Shown: in pieces, positions 35,179-46,505 of the stretch
Layout: the number at the start of each line of letters is the position of its first letter
Numbering within the stretch: the first letter of the stretch is position 1
From: Cryptomeria japonica
Taxonomy: Eukaryota > Streptophyta > Pinopsida > Cupressales > Cupressaceae
Assembly: GCF_030272615.1 (NCBI RefSeq)
Contig: NC_081413.1
Location: forward strand, 608,816,209 to 608,880,208
Direction: 5' to 3'
Length of the DNA stretch: 64,000 bases
The notes under the pieces: model-generated
The model's input: only the letters and a program-made list of their open reading frames with translations
Databases searched by the model: none
What the model was told of the DNA's origin: nothing
Program-made: the position numbers and the translations under genes

Positions 35179-35403
35179 AGCGCTACTCTGTGTGACAACA
35201 GAAGCGCTACTTAACACAAATGCGCTAAAGTATCGACAAACGTGCTAAACTAAAAATTTTAAACAACAAAACAAGTGTCACAATATGGATAAAAGCGCTA
35301 GTTAAGACTCAAAAGCGCTAATATACAGACAATAGCAGTAAATTTGAGATAATAGCACTATTGTAAAGACAATAGCGCTAAAACATCAAATTGCAATAGC
35401 GCT
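35179..35403 (-). repeat. AGCGCT palindrome array, right
   Basis: Six exact AGCGCT palindromes (35179, 35203, 35294, 35314, 35374, 35398) in 225 bases, plus variants (TGCGCT, AGCACT, AGCAGT). On the minus strand (gag-pol sense) the better copies read TTTAGCGCTATTG, the same as the plus-strand reading of the left array. The array begins about 115 bases after the 5' LTR. Confidence 0.9.
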
Positions 35404-35496
35404 AAAGCGCGAACAAAAACACCAAAATGCGACTTGTGTGTCATGCTAAACAGTCAAAAAGTTAGTTTTTGTAAACAAAAAATGTTGTTGGGTGTT

Positions 35497-35519
35497 GGAT
35501 TCACGTCGGGTTCACCAAA
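35497..35519 (-). other. Primer binding site (PBS)
   Basis: Directly after the 5' LTR end (...GCATCA), the minus strand reads TTTGGTGAACCCGACGTGAA, which starts with TGG as expected for the complement of a tRNA CCA end. The second element has TGGTGAACCCAACGTGAAC at the same place. I cannot name the primer tRNA from memory with confidence. Confidence 0.85.
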
Positions 35520-36947
35520 TGATGCTCTGCAAAATGGGGCAAGGTTAGACTAAAACCTGTGGTCGTATAACACACAAAAACACAAGAAACAAAGGCAAAC
35601 GTTAGTGTTAATCAACCAAAAACTAGTCTAAGCAGGCATACCAAAAGAGACATTAAAAAACAAAGTAAAACATTTAACTATGAATATAAATGCAAGAAGA
35701 CATCTCCAAATTCCTTCTACCATGCTCTTAGCTCCTTCCCCCTTGTTCCTCTCCTCTCCAAGTTCCAAATTAGTGTAGCTCTTAGCAGCTTTTTGCACTA
35801 TGGATGCTTATGGAGGTTCAAGATTGTAGATGATTATGAAAAGTATGCAAATGCAAGCTTAATAACCAAATAAGGATGAGTTATCTAAATGCTATTTGTT
35901 AATTTTAACCAAAAGAGTGAATATGAGTAAGATATGCTAAATGCTCTCTAAAATTATCTATAACTTAGATGCATACAAGTTTTCAGGATCTGGATTAGGA
36001 AGAAATGAGCTCTATTTATAGGAAAACTGGAGCAATGGAAGGTTGAGATCGAGTAATCTCAACAATGGTTATGATTGAATGAGATTCAATCCATATGAGG
36101 ACTTTCAATCCAATCCTAGCATGACAAGTGTCAATATGAGATAGGTTGAGAGGAGAGAGAATAAACATTAAATGCTTGACATGACCTGGCGGTTAACTTG
36201 GGAGTTAAGGTCAAGGTTGGGTTGAGTGAATAAATTTTTTATTCAAAGAATAAAACTTTTATCCAATAGATAAACTCTTGTGCAAAGGTAAAAGGGATAA
36301 CCATGGCCAAAACAATAAATGTTTGAGGAGACACATGAGTCATATGAGGGTTGAGTTAGGGGTTAACCATAAATGGTCATGTAAGAGCCATAAGTGGTTT
36401 GGAAGACTTTAGAGGTTAAATTGTTGAACACACAAAGCATTTAATGCTTTTCAAAGACTTTGAAGTCTTTGAGAAGTGACTCCAAGTTGCTTAGGAATGT
36501 GACAATAATTAGGGGATGGATTAGGTTAATTGATTAGGATTATATAGGTTCTAGAAAGGGGGTTAGGATTGCAAGTGGGTTTGGTGGGTGAGGGAAAATA
36601 GGATTTTAATTAAAATAAAATTAATTTATTTCAATTTGTGGTTGCAACTTGCATTTGTAGGAAAATGCAAGTGGGGGGGATAAATGATTTAAATAAATGT
36701 TTTATTTAATTTATTTAAAAGAGGAAAGAGGATTAAATTGAATAAATAAAATTTATTCATTTAATTAATTGTGAATTTAGTTTAATGAATTAATTAAAAT
36801 AAATTGAATAATTTATTTAATTAATAGGAGAATGTTTGAAGATGAATTAATTAAATATTAATTTAATTAACTGATGGCTAGTGGATTTTTAATAAAATAA
36901 ATAGCAAATATTCATTTAATTAAAATGGACAAATTTATGTGACTACA
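35520..36947 (-). repeat. 5' LTR of the Tat element
   Basis: A 1428-bp LTR; element orientation starts TGTAGTCACATAAATTTG at 36947. TATA box TATAAATAGA is the complement of 36011-36020. It carries the ~105-base segment missing from the left LTR. Confidence 0.95.
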
Positions 36948-36952
36948 AGGGT
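36948..36952. repeat. Right target-site duplication AGGGT
   Basis: AGGGT follows the right LTR directly and equals 17603-17607. Confidence 0.95.
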
Positions 36953-37614
36953 TATCATACAATTAAAGAGAAATTTGTGGCAACTTAAGTGACAATTTTT
37001 GTCTCAACTCCCATTGTCTAAATTAACTTATAACTCACTCTTTTAATACATTGTATTAGGGTTTTTTGGGACATGGTAGACCTAAAATGCTCAGGGGATT
37101 GCCATAATTAGTGGTAATTGATTTTTTAGAACAATTTTTCATTTCAATCATAAATATTGTTTCTATCAACTATTGCTTACTTGCCCAAAAACCCCTTTCC
37201 ATGGTTGCCCATTCAATTTTGTGCATGTCGTTTAATATTGTAAGTGCTATTTAAGTGTTGTAAGTATTGTGTAATATTCTATCCAGTTTGGTGCAAATAA
37301 ATTATACAGTTTATGCTTTTCAATGCATGCCTACAAGGTTTTAAATTATTTGATTTATGGGGTTTTAAGTTATACTATCAATGGGGTTTTAAGTTATATT
37401 GTTTATAGGGTTTTAAGTTATATCTATGGGGCTTTATGTTATACTCTTTATGAGGTTTTAAGTTAAATTTTATTTATGCATATGATTGTCTTTCTATCCT
37501 ATACAATGTAATTGTTGTACCTAGTTTGTTGTAAGTGTCGTTTTTTGTCATATAAATATTCTTGTTTTTTATATATATGATGTTGTTTGGATTTAAAACA
37601 AAAGGGTATGCCAA
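36953..37614. other. AT-rich flank
   Basis: No gene. A word GGGGTTTTAAGTTATA recurs four to five times at about 37360-37460, a small tandem cluster. Confidence 0.55.
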
Positions 37615-38308
37615 AATTTTTGAATTAGGTATGTTTTCAATTTTATTGAGAAACGTTAAATCATAGACAAACCTTAAAAAATTATGTGATTGAAAAAAAA
37701 GAAATCACCTTTAATTTTAGTAGGAGTACTTTTCTTTTTATTTTTAAAATTGAATTCTACTATTTATGTTGAGTGAGTGATATTTTGGATGATTATTAAA
37801 ATTGTAAAAGTGTACTAAACATATTTGAGAATATGTTAAAATAGTTTATTCTATAAGATGAAATTAGATGAAATGTTTCATGTTGATAATATGATTTTCC
37901 AACTTTCAGCTATGGATATTATGTTTTTGGCCTCATTTTTTGTGCCATGATATTTAAGGGAATTTTTGAACTATGATTGAACTCTAAAGATTGGAGTAAA
38001 CTAAAATCACACTTGTCCATTCAAAATTGGTCAATGTGAAGTATTGCATGTGGATAACACTTATTGAGATAAATTTAATTGGATATTTGTTATAAAGAAG
38101 AACCAATTATGTTGGTGCCATAGTTATCAACATCCACACACATTTGAAAACCATCATGATGACACTTTATGCCCATCTCTACTAGCCTAACTTTCTATTT
38201 TTAACACTATATCGACAATGAAACCAATAGAAAAATAAATTTAAAATCATATTTTAATATCCATCTCTTATTAAGCATAATAAAAATTCAAATAATAAAA
38301 CAAGAAAA

Positions 38309-38674
38309 TGTTGACTTGGTCAGCACCTCCTTCGAGATTTGTGACATGTGCTTCCTCTCGCCTCCCGTGGATCCTTGTCTCTGGCCGCTCTCCCGTTTGT
38401 TGATAGCTTAATATTTTGGTGTAACATTAGCGATGATTCCAACAATTGGTATCAAAGCGCTGGGTTACGGGTTCGAATCCCAAGAGGCCTCCTTTATTCT
38501 GTTGGTGTGGAACCCTTAGTCGGTGCTGAGGAGGAGATTGTTGACTTGTTCAGCACCTCCTTCGGGATTCACGACATGTTCTTCCTCCTGCCTCCCGTAG
38601 ACCCTTGTCTCTGGCCACTCTCCCGTTCGTTGATAGCTCGAATGTTTGGCATAACAGCAACAGTGATTCCAACT
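38309..38674 (+). mobile_element. TRIM (terminal-repeat retrotransposon in miniature)
   Basis: Two direct repeats of exactly 136 bp (38309-38444 and 38539-38674) start TGTTGACTTG(G/T)TCAGCACC and end GATTCCAAC(A/T). They enclose only 94 bp. The internal part opens with TGGTATCAAAGC (38447-38458), an 11/12 match to the initiator-Met tRNA PBS, and closes with the purine tract GAGGAGGAGA before the second repeat. The repeats agree at roughly 80% by hand count, mostly transitions, so the copy is old. Flanks GAAAA and GAATT are a poor 5-bp match. It has no coding capacity and would depend on another element for movement. The ORF crossing it is incidental. Confidence 0.88.
38447..38458 (+). other. 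TRIM primer binding site
   Basis: TGGTATCAAAGC lies two bases after the first repeat, complementary to the 3' end of initiator Met-tRNA with one mismatch. Confidence 0.8.
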
Positions 38675-39035
38675 GAATTTTTTTGTAAAATTTTATTATT
38701 GCAAGTAGATTTTATTTATTGATTCAAGATGTGGTTGCCTGAAGTCTTTATACATGTACCTATTGAATATGATTGATTGCATTTACATAGAATAATGTGT
38801 CAATTTATAACTTTTTGGTAAGGAGGATGGACACTTAGGATCTATCTACAAGATCAATAATGGACAATATATGAGAATTTTTTTTTTGGATCAAAGAGAA
38901 GATGGATGATCAAGATTAAGTTTATTATGAATCAAGCATGAAATTATTTGATGGAAAATAGAAAAATTCCTAAATAAAGAACCAAAATGGGAGGGAAATT
39001 GAATTAATTGATTATTGGCAACTAGAAACAAAGGA

Positions 39036-39540
39036 TTGAATTCAAGAAAAAATATTATAGTGAATACATATCCTGTATAAGTATGTAAATATGTTGAAAA
39101 AAGGATAAAATTCAAGGAAAAATATTATTGTGTGTTAAATTATCTATCTATATTTACATAAATTACCAATAAAGAATACTTCCTATAGGATATACCTAGT
39201 TCATTGTAATACTTAATAAATAAAATATAGAATAGAAATTATAGATATACCTATCAAACAAATTCCATTACTTTGTGGATCTTTTCAAGGTTGGACTAAG
39301 GGATTATTCCTCTTGTTTTTCTACATACTCAACATATTCTATAACTTTGATTTATCCTGATTATAACTTTCAGTTGAACCCTTTTCTCCCTCTTCATCCT
39401 CAAACACATTACTTTACTCTTTTACATGTGGATATTCTTTCTTGATTTTAAAATGTACTATGTTTTTCCCTTCTTTGTCTTTTATTTGCCCAAGGTTAGA
39501 TATAGCTCTAAGTTCCCTAAATAAGTGAATCTTAGCGGCC
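39036..39540. other. AT-rich filler
   Basis: No gene is recognised. Confidence 0.4.
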
Positions 39541-39541
39541 T

Positions 39542-40384
39542 TTGGTGGTTCACAATATTGAGCTTTTCCCTTGTGCTAAAGGTTTTTTTGTTGCTTCCTT
39601 TACTTCTTCTGCTGATCGGGATTTGGTTTTGGGCATGTTGTGGTATTTGGGAGTGCACTCCCTCTCTGTTAAGCCTTGGATAACTTCTTTTAACCCTCTC
39701 ACTGAGCCACTTAATGTGCGTCTAGTTTGGGTCCGCCTCATCAATCTCCCTCTTCATTTTTGGGAGCACTCTTGTTATGAGGCTATTGGTAACTCTATTG
39801 GCCATTTCTTGAAGGTCGATAAAGCTATGTCCTCAATGGACTACACTACCTTTTCCCACATTCTTGTGGACATTGACATCTCCTCTCCTCTCACAGGAAA
39901 TGTGGTTTTTATGGTGGAGGATAGGCCTTGGTCACAACTATTGGATTTTGAAGGCCTCCCCTTCCGTTGCAGGAGATGCTTCTCTACGGGTCATCTTGCT
40001 TCAAACTGCTCTATTTCACACCTCAAAGGTGTCTCTACCTGGTGGAAAAATGCTACTACTGATCACTTAATAGTCAATGCTCTTGACTCTACATCTGTTG
40101 TCTCCTCTCATGAGGATGATGTCGATGTCATGCCCCTCACAACTATTGATGCTCCTTTTGTGGCCTCATTTCCTGAGGTCCCCACTCCTACTTCTCATGT
40201 TCTACAACCATGCTCTTCTATTGTTGGATCTACTTCTGCTGCTATTTCGTCACAACCTATTGCTGCTCTTCAACAACCTCCTATTGTTCTGTTGCAACAC
40301 TCTGTTGACACCTCTGATTGTAACCTTGTGGGGTCCCTTCTAATTGATCTCTCTTTCGATGGACCTAATGACAACATCGTCTAG
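39542..40384 (+). pseudogene. LINE ORF1-type DUF4283 / CCHC zinc-knuckle fragment
   Basis: An open 280-codon frame without a convincing start. It contains PWITSFNPLTEPLNVRLVWV, then INLPLHFWE and MVEDRPWSQLLDFEGLPFRC, typical of plant LINE ORF1 / DUF4283 proteins. The knuckle CRRCFSTGHLASNC (C-x2-C-x4-H-x4-C) follows, then a Ser/Pro/Thr-rich tail. These proteins bind LINE RNA. Its N-terminal part is missing and nothing of ORF2 follows. The sequence after it (to about 40665, ending ACTAATAAAAAAC) could be a LINE 3' end, so an internally deleted LINE copy is likely. Confidence 0.8.
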
Positions 40385-40679
40385 ACTGTGGTTGCTCGCA
40401 GGTAGAAGGGGAAGTCTTCTCCCTTGACCCAAACCCCCCCCCTCATAGGGGTTTGGGCGTCTCTCCCTCCCTTTGATTAGAATCTTCTTTGTTCTCTGGT
40501 TGGATATGATTCCTTGCCTATATGACTGTGTTTGTTTCTAACTACCTTTGGGCTGTTGTTCTTATTACCAACATCATTTCTCTTGATGTTGCTTGTTTTT
40601 TGTTAATAGTTTTTGACTATGTTAAGGGTCAACGCCACAGTTAACATTGTTTTACTAATAAAAAACATATCTCTAGAAT

Positions 40680-41175
40680 AAACAACTTTCTTGGTTATAG
40701 AATTCCAAAGCTTATAACCTTTAACATTCTCACCATATCTAATGAATATTAATTTATGTGATTTTGGATCCAACTTAGAATGTGTTTCTTTAGGTAGATG
40801 AAAAAAGGCTCACAACAAAAAAATCCTTAAATATGAAACAAAAGGTTTCTTACTTGTCCACACTTCATGAGGTGTCAAATTAAGAACCTTAAAAAAAGAA
40901 TTATTAATCAAGTGAACAAAAATACTTGTAAGTTCTTCTCAAAATCTATATCCAACAGTGTGTCACTTTGTATACTTTTGGCCTTTTCTATTAAAGTTTA
41001 GTTCATCCTTTCTACAACTCCATTCTATTATGGTGTGTATGGAGTAGTATTTTACCTTATTATACTTACATATTTACAAAACTGATCAAATTCCTTAGAA
41101 TGGTATTTCCCTTCATTATTGGATTTCAAAACCTTTATCTTTTATTTTGATTGGTTTTGCACGAAGACTTTAAAT
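40680..41175 (-). pseudogene. Ty1/copia integrase remnant
   Basis: On the minus strand the translation, with frame breaks and stops, recovers the copia integrase core: LKSNNEGKYHSKEFDQFC, then TTPYTP followed by NGVVERMN and TLIEKAK, matching the family pattern TPYTPQQNGVVERKNRTL. Downstream pieces also look coding. It is a heavily decayed fragment without LTRs in view. Confidence 0.82.
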
Positions 41176-42330
41176 TCTATTAACATACTAAAACCTCCAA
41201 ATTTCTCTCACATAAAATACAGGTAAATATTTGAACTTTATTAACAAAGGACATGTGAATTACTACTATTTTATAATATAATCAATATCCAAAGGACCAA
41301 CTATTTTCTTTATTACTTCCCGACAGATATGATGATTTATTTTATTTCTCAAACATACAATGGTCACAAAAACAAAACACTCATCAAAATAGGAGAAACT
41401 TGTCAAACAACTTTTTATTCACAATGATTTTTTAACCCTCTTCACTTATGTACATATACACTATTAGACAATATACACTTGTGTGCATAACGAACTCTTC
41501 AAACATCATAATAATAATTTAATTTTTTTAATCATTGTAATAGTCTAATAATCAACAAATCAATTGCCATTTTAAATTACACAAATACACTAATAACCTC
41601 TATCCACATGACTTTTGAGTGTACATTAGATTATAAAAGTAACCGTTTCTTATTCAAATCAACTCTTTTTACCCTTTTAAAGTAATCAGAATTGCCTAAC
41701 TGAACTAAGATACAAATTATCTTAAACATTTACAGTTGAACAAGTGGACAAACTAGGCTTCCAGGCCACTTTAATTGACCTCTGCCAACCTTGCCAATCA
41801 GAAGCATCCCAACAAAGAGTACTTGCAGCTGAACTGGCCTCCTCTTATCTCTTTTCTATGTAAGACTAAAAACCTTCATATGTGTCAGCCTCTTGCAGGT
41901 ATATGAATTTATTCTCACAATTCAGCCCTCCATACAACTTTCAGCGTATGCTTTGTCACAATGTTAAATATGGGATCTTCAATCAAAGGATAAATTATTT
42001 ATGGATCAAATCAGAAGAAAACAACTTTTTGAATGTCTCAAATCTTTCCAGGTTCTAAATAGAATTTTTAATGGCTGTCCCTTGCAGATTTCTTTGAACT
42101 ACCTAAAGCTATATATACATGGAAACAAGTCAATTCCTATCCTTTTGCAGGAGCATTGAATGGTCTTGTTACAAGTTGTAAGGACTGATACTAATCAAAC
42201 ATTTAATGGAAATGCAATGCCCATTTTAAAATCTGTTAATGCTTAAAAATTGCTCAGTATCCTCATAATTGAGGCTGACTAAAAGGTATTTATAGGTGCA
42301 CCGGCATGGACAAAGGCAATGCAATTCACA
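41176..42330. other. No gene recognised
   Basis: AT-rich sequence left of the inverted repeat. No domain or RNA signature is seen. Confidence 0.4.
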
Positions 42331-43960
42331 ATTTCATCTAGTGACTGAAATTCCATGGTTTATATAGCTCTTGGTTTCTTGACTTGTCTTCCTTTTCCTC
42401 CTATCATCCATATTGTTGTGGCATTTTGGCCGAGTTTTTTCTAACTGGGTGAGAGATCTACATGTTTGTAGTTCAGTTTTGCTTTGTTTTGTAAGTTTCT
42501 AAGGTATTCTCTGTAGCACTAATAGTTTCCCATCATGCGTAGCTCTAGAAGGGTTAATGGGTATAGGCAAAAGAAGATGGGTGTTTTAGAGTAGGACTGA
42601 CTGAGATTCTTGCAACTAAATTTTTACTCTGTATAGGTCTGAATCCTACTACTGTGTTTGAAGTAAGGAATATGAGTGTGGAACAAAACATCTGGTCAAG
42701 AAAACCCCATAACCCTAGTCCTGCCTACCAATTCATGGATTTGCCCTAGCCAATCCATGCTACTACTTTTTAGGTTATGGATTATTTTACCAGTTATGCA
42801 AACAATTTTGGATTGCTGGATTGCATTCTGTGTAATACAGAAGTGGTGGAGATTCTTTCTAATACCTCTCATGTGCCAACAGATTCTCCAACGAGGTAAG
42901 TATACTAGGGGAAGAGCACCAGTAGCCGTCATAGCTAACTTCACACACTCACAGATCCTAAACGGTACATCAGATTTTGATTTAACTGCTTAATTAGTTA
43001 TAGCTATTGATCTGGCTTCTGGGTAGTAACGATGCACGCTGTGAAATCAGTTATGCGCACAAAGGTCAAAAAGTACACATTTCAAAGTGTTACCTGATAC
43101 CTAACTAAAGATGTTCCAGTAACCGTCAACTCAAAATCCCTAGTACTTGTTGACAAATGTCCCAATAGTGGTGCACAAATGTTCCAATAGTGGTGCACAA
43201 ATGGGACAAATATTCCAATAGTTGTGCACAAATAGTCCAATTAATTACAAAAAATGATCGGCTATTGGTACAAAACAAATTTATTAATGGTATTTCTTTG
43301 CCTAATAATCTTTTGAGGGTTTTGTTTCTCATTCTCTCTCACTCAAAATACCCAATTTCTAATAATGAAAAATAGTACAGGTGACCAAACAGGAGGATGC
43401 TCAAAGTGAATGGCAACAATGGAATTGGAGAACAAAGCAAATCTTTTATCTCTTGTGGATATCTCACAGGAGTTGCTGATGTTCCGGCTGTTGACAAAAC
43501 ACAGATTCGTTTCAATCAATCACTTCTTGTTTATAATCATAAGAGCCTCCATTCTTACCTCACAATCCAGCGGATGCAATGCTGTCTTTGCCAATCTATC
43601 AAATTTTCAACATTTTTGTATTGATCAGAATGCAATCTAGCAGCCAAAAATGTTTTCAAATGTTTTGTTCCACACCCATATTCCTTGTTTGATTTCAAAC
43701 ACAGTGGGATTCAGACCTATAGTGAGTAAGTATTTAGTTGCAATTATCCTGCTCCTACAACACCAACCTCCTTTTGCTTATATCCATTAACCCTTGCTCG
43801 AGCTAGGCATGAGTAGAAACTGTTAGAGCTACAGAGAAAACCTTAGAAACTTCAAAACAGAAAGAGATCGGCCAAATAAAGCTGCTGCAGGTGGATGGAA
43901 GGAAATGAAAGATATAAAATATATAAACTTGGTATGCAATTTTCAGTCACTGGATGAAAT
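42331..43960. repeat. Large inverted repeat with ~970-bp spacer
   Basis: The left arm (42331-42691) and right arm (43660-43960) are reverse complements with substitutions and indels. Shared landmarks on the left-arm strand are ATTTCATC(T/C)AGTGACTGAAA, AAGTTTCTAAGG(T)..TTCTCTGTAGC, GGGTTAATGG(G/A)TATA, GCAACTAAAT, TATAGGTCTGAATCC and GTGTGGAACAAAACAT. The spacer includes a small tandem run (CCAATAGTGGTGCACAAATG, 43160-43230). No transposase or known MITE ends are visible. It may be a foldback element or an inverted duplication; transcripts would form a long hairpin. Confidence 0.85.
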
Positions 43961-46011
43961 AGTTATAGAGCATTTATGAAAAGCAATTGAATTTATGTGT
44001 TGGTTTTATGGTTTGGATTAGAAAATTAAGACACATGTATTATTATATGATCAATTGTAATTACTAATTTTGATGACATATTTTGGGAGTGGCATATGTG
44101 TCTCTAAAAACTCTCTTTATATATATGAATTTTAGAAAAAATACATATATTGTCTTCTTAATATTTTGATAGTTTACAGATGCAAGTAATATGTAGATAT
44201 ATTTGAAATAGTTTTTATCAAGCATTGTGTGAACTTTAAAAATAAGTATAATTTTTCATCTTATAATTCTATAAATACATTGAAAAAGATAAATTTTTAG
44301 GTCGCTAGAAATTTTTTGATCCTCTTGTTGGATAGGCGCATTGTCTTTAAGAGAATCATTTCTCAAATCAACATTAAGAAATGTTTTATATACAAGATTA
44401 TATTTCCCTAGTAGAAAATAGAATGTCATTAGTTAAAAATAGTTACTCCTTTTTATAAACTTTCAATGCATGATGGTACTTTTGCTTCTTTTAGGCATAA
44501 TTTTTTTAATAAACTACTATATGTTACTTGAGAATATTGAATTTATGGCACATTTTACTAGAGTTTGAACATCTAAATTTAGTAGTTTTTTATGGGCTAT
44601 TATTACAAGTGTCTTAGTAGATTGCATAATTGAGTAGAAAAATCTATCTTATTTAACTACTTGATTAAAAATAGTTAGTAGTACAATGAGGTTGGCATGG
44701 ATAATATGCTATTGAAATCTTATTTAGGTTAGGGTTGCAATACATTTGTCTTCTTATGTTTTAGACTTGATTTCTAATTTTTTTTTTAAAGCATTAATTT
44801 ATATCTTAACCATCTAGTTGTTTTCCACTATTAACTTTTAAATATACACTTAAATTTTTAAAACCTTGTAATTATTGATTAAAATGTAATAATGCATCTA
44901 TATAATTCATCAACATATATAATTTTTTATAAAAATATCCCCAAATTTCACTCGATGCTAAAACGATACTAAAACAATGATAAAATGTAAAATTAATACT
45001 AAAAATAAACTTAAAAATATATACTAGGTGTCTAACATTCCAAATATATCCACCTTTGAAGCCAAGTCAATATATAACTACAATTTAATGATAGTCATGT
45101 ATAACTTGAGTCATATTATATGACATGTTTTTCTTCAATATAAACAATCTCTAAATATTCATGAATAGTATAGATAAATTTATATTCGAAAAATCTTTAA
45201 TTTAGAATTTAGTTTAATTTAATTTAATTAAAAAATAATCTGTAAATTTTTAAAATAATTTTATTATATATATTTCTTTAAATTTTATTTTTAATATAGA
45301 ATTATATAAGTATAATATACATATAGTTTTTCAAAATTTTTATAAACAATTACCCCATGTCCCCATGCGGCTGCTTATGAGCATTTTCTAAGCAGCTAGA
45401 GTGTTCCCATGTAAAATTCTAATTAAGGGAAAAGGATAAATTAGAATCTTTCGCTATTTTAGTGGAGCAACAGCTGCTTAAAAATTAAAAATAAGCTTTG
45501 AAAAAAAGGGGGGGCTGAAAAAAAAGGGGGGGCTGAAAATAAGCAGCAACTGCTTATTGAGAAAAATGATATGTGGCTCCACAAATTTCTTTCCCTCTTT
45601 TTTATTTGCCTCCAATATTTTCTCCTAAATTTACTTCAAAATTATTACATACATTTTTTCATCTAAAACTAAAATTTAAGGTAATTGCTTCAAAGATAAG
45701 CAGTAAAATTAAATATGGACCTGCCCTTATAATTTAGTTCTAAAACTTTTAGTTATAGTCTTAGATTTTAGCTTTAATCGGTATGTTATAATTTATTTTT
45801 AAATTTAATTTTAATTATTTTTCAATTTTAATTTAAATTTAATTTTTAATAAAATTAATTATACATATTTAATTTAATATAAATTTTATTTTAAAATTAA
45901 TTTTAATAAAATTTTATTTCTCACTTAAAAACTAAAGTTTTGCTTGTACTATAGATAGATAAAATTTTAAGTTACATTTTATTTTATTTTAGTTTTATAT
46001 TTTTATTGATT
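43961..46011. other. AT-rich DNA
   Basis: No gene. Around 45365-45560 the word GCTGCTTA and its complement TAAGCAGC recur, and AAAAAAAGGGGGGGCTGAAA is tandemly duplicated at about 45500-45540, possibly a decayed MITE. The last 19 bases form the left target copy of the LINE. Confidence 0.5.
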
Positions 46012-46022
46012 TTTTTTTTTTT
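46010..46022 (-). other. LINE poly(A) tail
   Basis: A T run on the plus strand follows the left target copy, the A tail of the minus-strand LINE. Confidence 0.85.
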
Positions 46023-46505
46023 GATAAAAGTGGATAGAACCACTGAACTATATTAAATTTTAAAAGTTTTTTTTTTATAGTGTCTGGTTCAAAAAGCACT
46101 AAAGGGAAAGAACCAGTAAGAAAACCCTTTAGTATTGCTTAAGTAACACAAGCCTATTCTACCCAATACCAAATGCCCATTGGCATAGTACATCAAAAAA
46201 CCCATCCCAATTACATAAGCCGCATTAGATATAAAGGAAGCCGCCAATAGAAGCATATAGAAGGAAGATTAAAGTATGATCACTGAAGGATGCATATCCA
46301 TTGTTGCCAAAAAACAGCAGTCTGAACCACCCCTGTCTATGAAACACAATTCTCCAACCACTAGTTAGAATGATACCACATAGCAGAAATGAAACCATAA
46401 ACATACACCCTATCAAAATAAACATTGTGATCTAGCATAACAGAACCCACACCAAAGAAAAACCACACCAAGGAGGTAGATGAAGACAACAACTATGCCC
46501 TTGTT

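Larger units (their letters stand above)
31998..35510 (-). other. Long leader of the Tat element (with nested solo LTR)
   Basis: About 2.7 kb of leader (not counting the nested LTR) separates the PBS from gag. It contains the right AGCGCT array. ORFs on both strands around 33374-33940 overlap each other and show no domain, so I do not call a gene. Many Tat elements carry an extra ORF upstream of gag, but I cannot support one here. Confidence 0.6.
17608..36947 (-). mobile_element. Complete Tat-lineage Ty3/gypsy retrotransposon (decayed)
   Basis: Two long direct repeats (17608-18930 and 35520-36947) bound the element. The 5-bp flanks are identical, AGGGT at 17603-17607 and at 36948-36952, so the whole 19.3-kb unit entered as one insertion. 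In the minus-strand direction the order is LTR, PBS, long leader, gag, protease, G-patch-like segment, Pro-rich linker, RT, RNase H, second RNase H, integrase, long spacer with the antisense PMD ORF, PPT, LTR. The second (archaeal-like) RNase H after the normal one is the known hallmark of the Tat lineage. All coding parts carry stops, and gag-pol carries at least two frameshifts, so it is non-autonomous now. A solo LTR is nested in the leader. Confidence 0.95.
37615..39035. repeat. Diverged duplicate of 8970-9925, carrying a TRIM
   Basis: Matches the 9-kb block in the same orientation on both sides of the inserted TRIM (38309-38674). The left part ends ...AATAATAAAACAAGAAAA and the right part resumes at ATTATTGCAAGTAGATTT, as in the empty copy. 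Confidence 0.85.

Noticed and set aside
36953-37614. Tandem GGGGTTTTAAGTTATA words as telomere-like repeats
   Set aside because: The unit is not the plant telomere repeat and occurs only a few times.
38459-38490. tRNA-like sequence with a perfect B box (GGTTCGAATCC) inside the TRIM
   Set aside because: No acceptor stem or cloverleaf can be drawn, and its place after the PBS between equal direct repeats fits a TRIM internal region better than a tRNA gene or SINE.
45365-45560. Possible MITE with GCTGCTTA/TAAGCAGC ends
   Set aside because: I could not define terminal inverted repeats with a matching target duplication.
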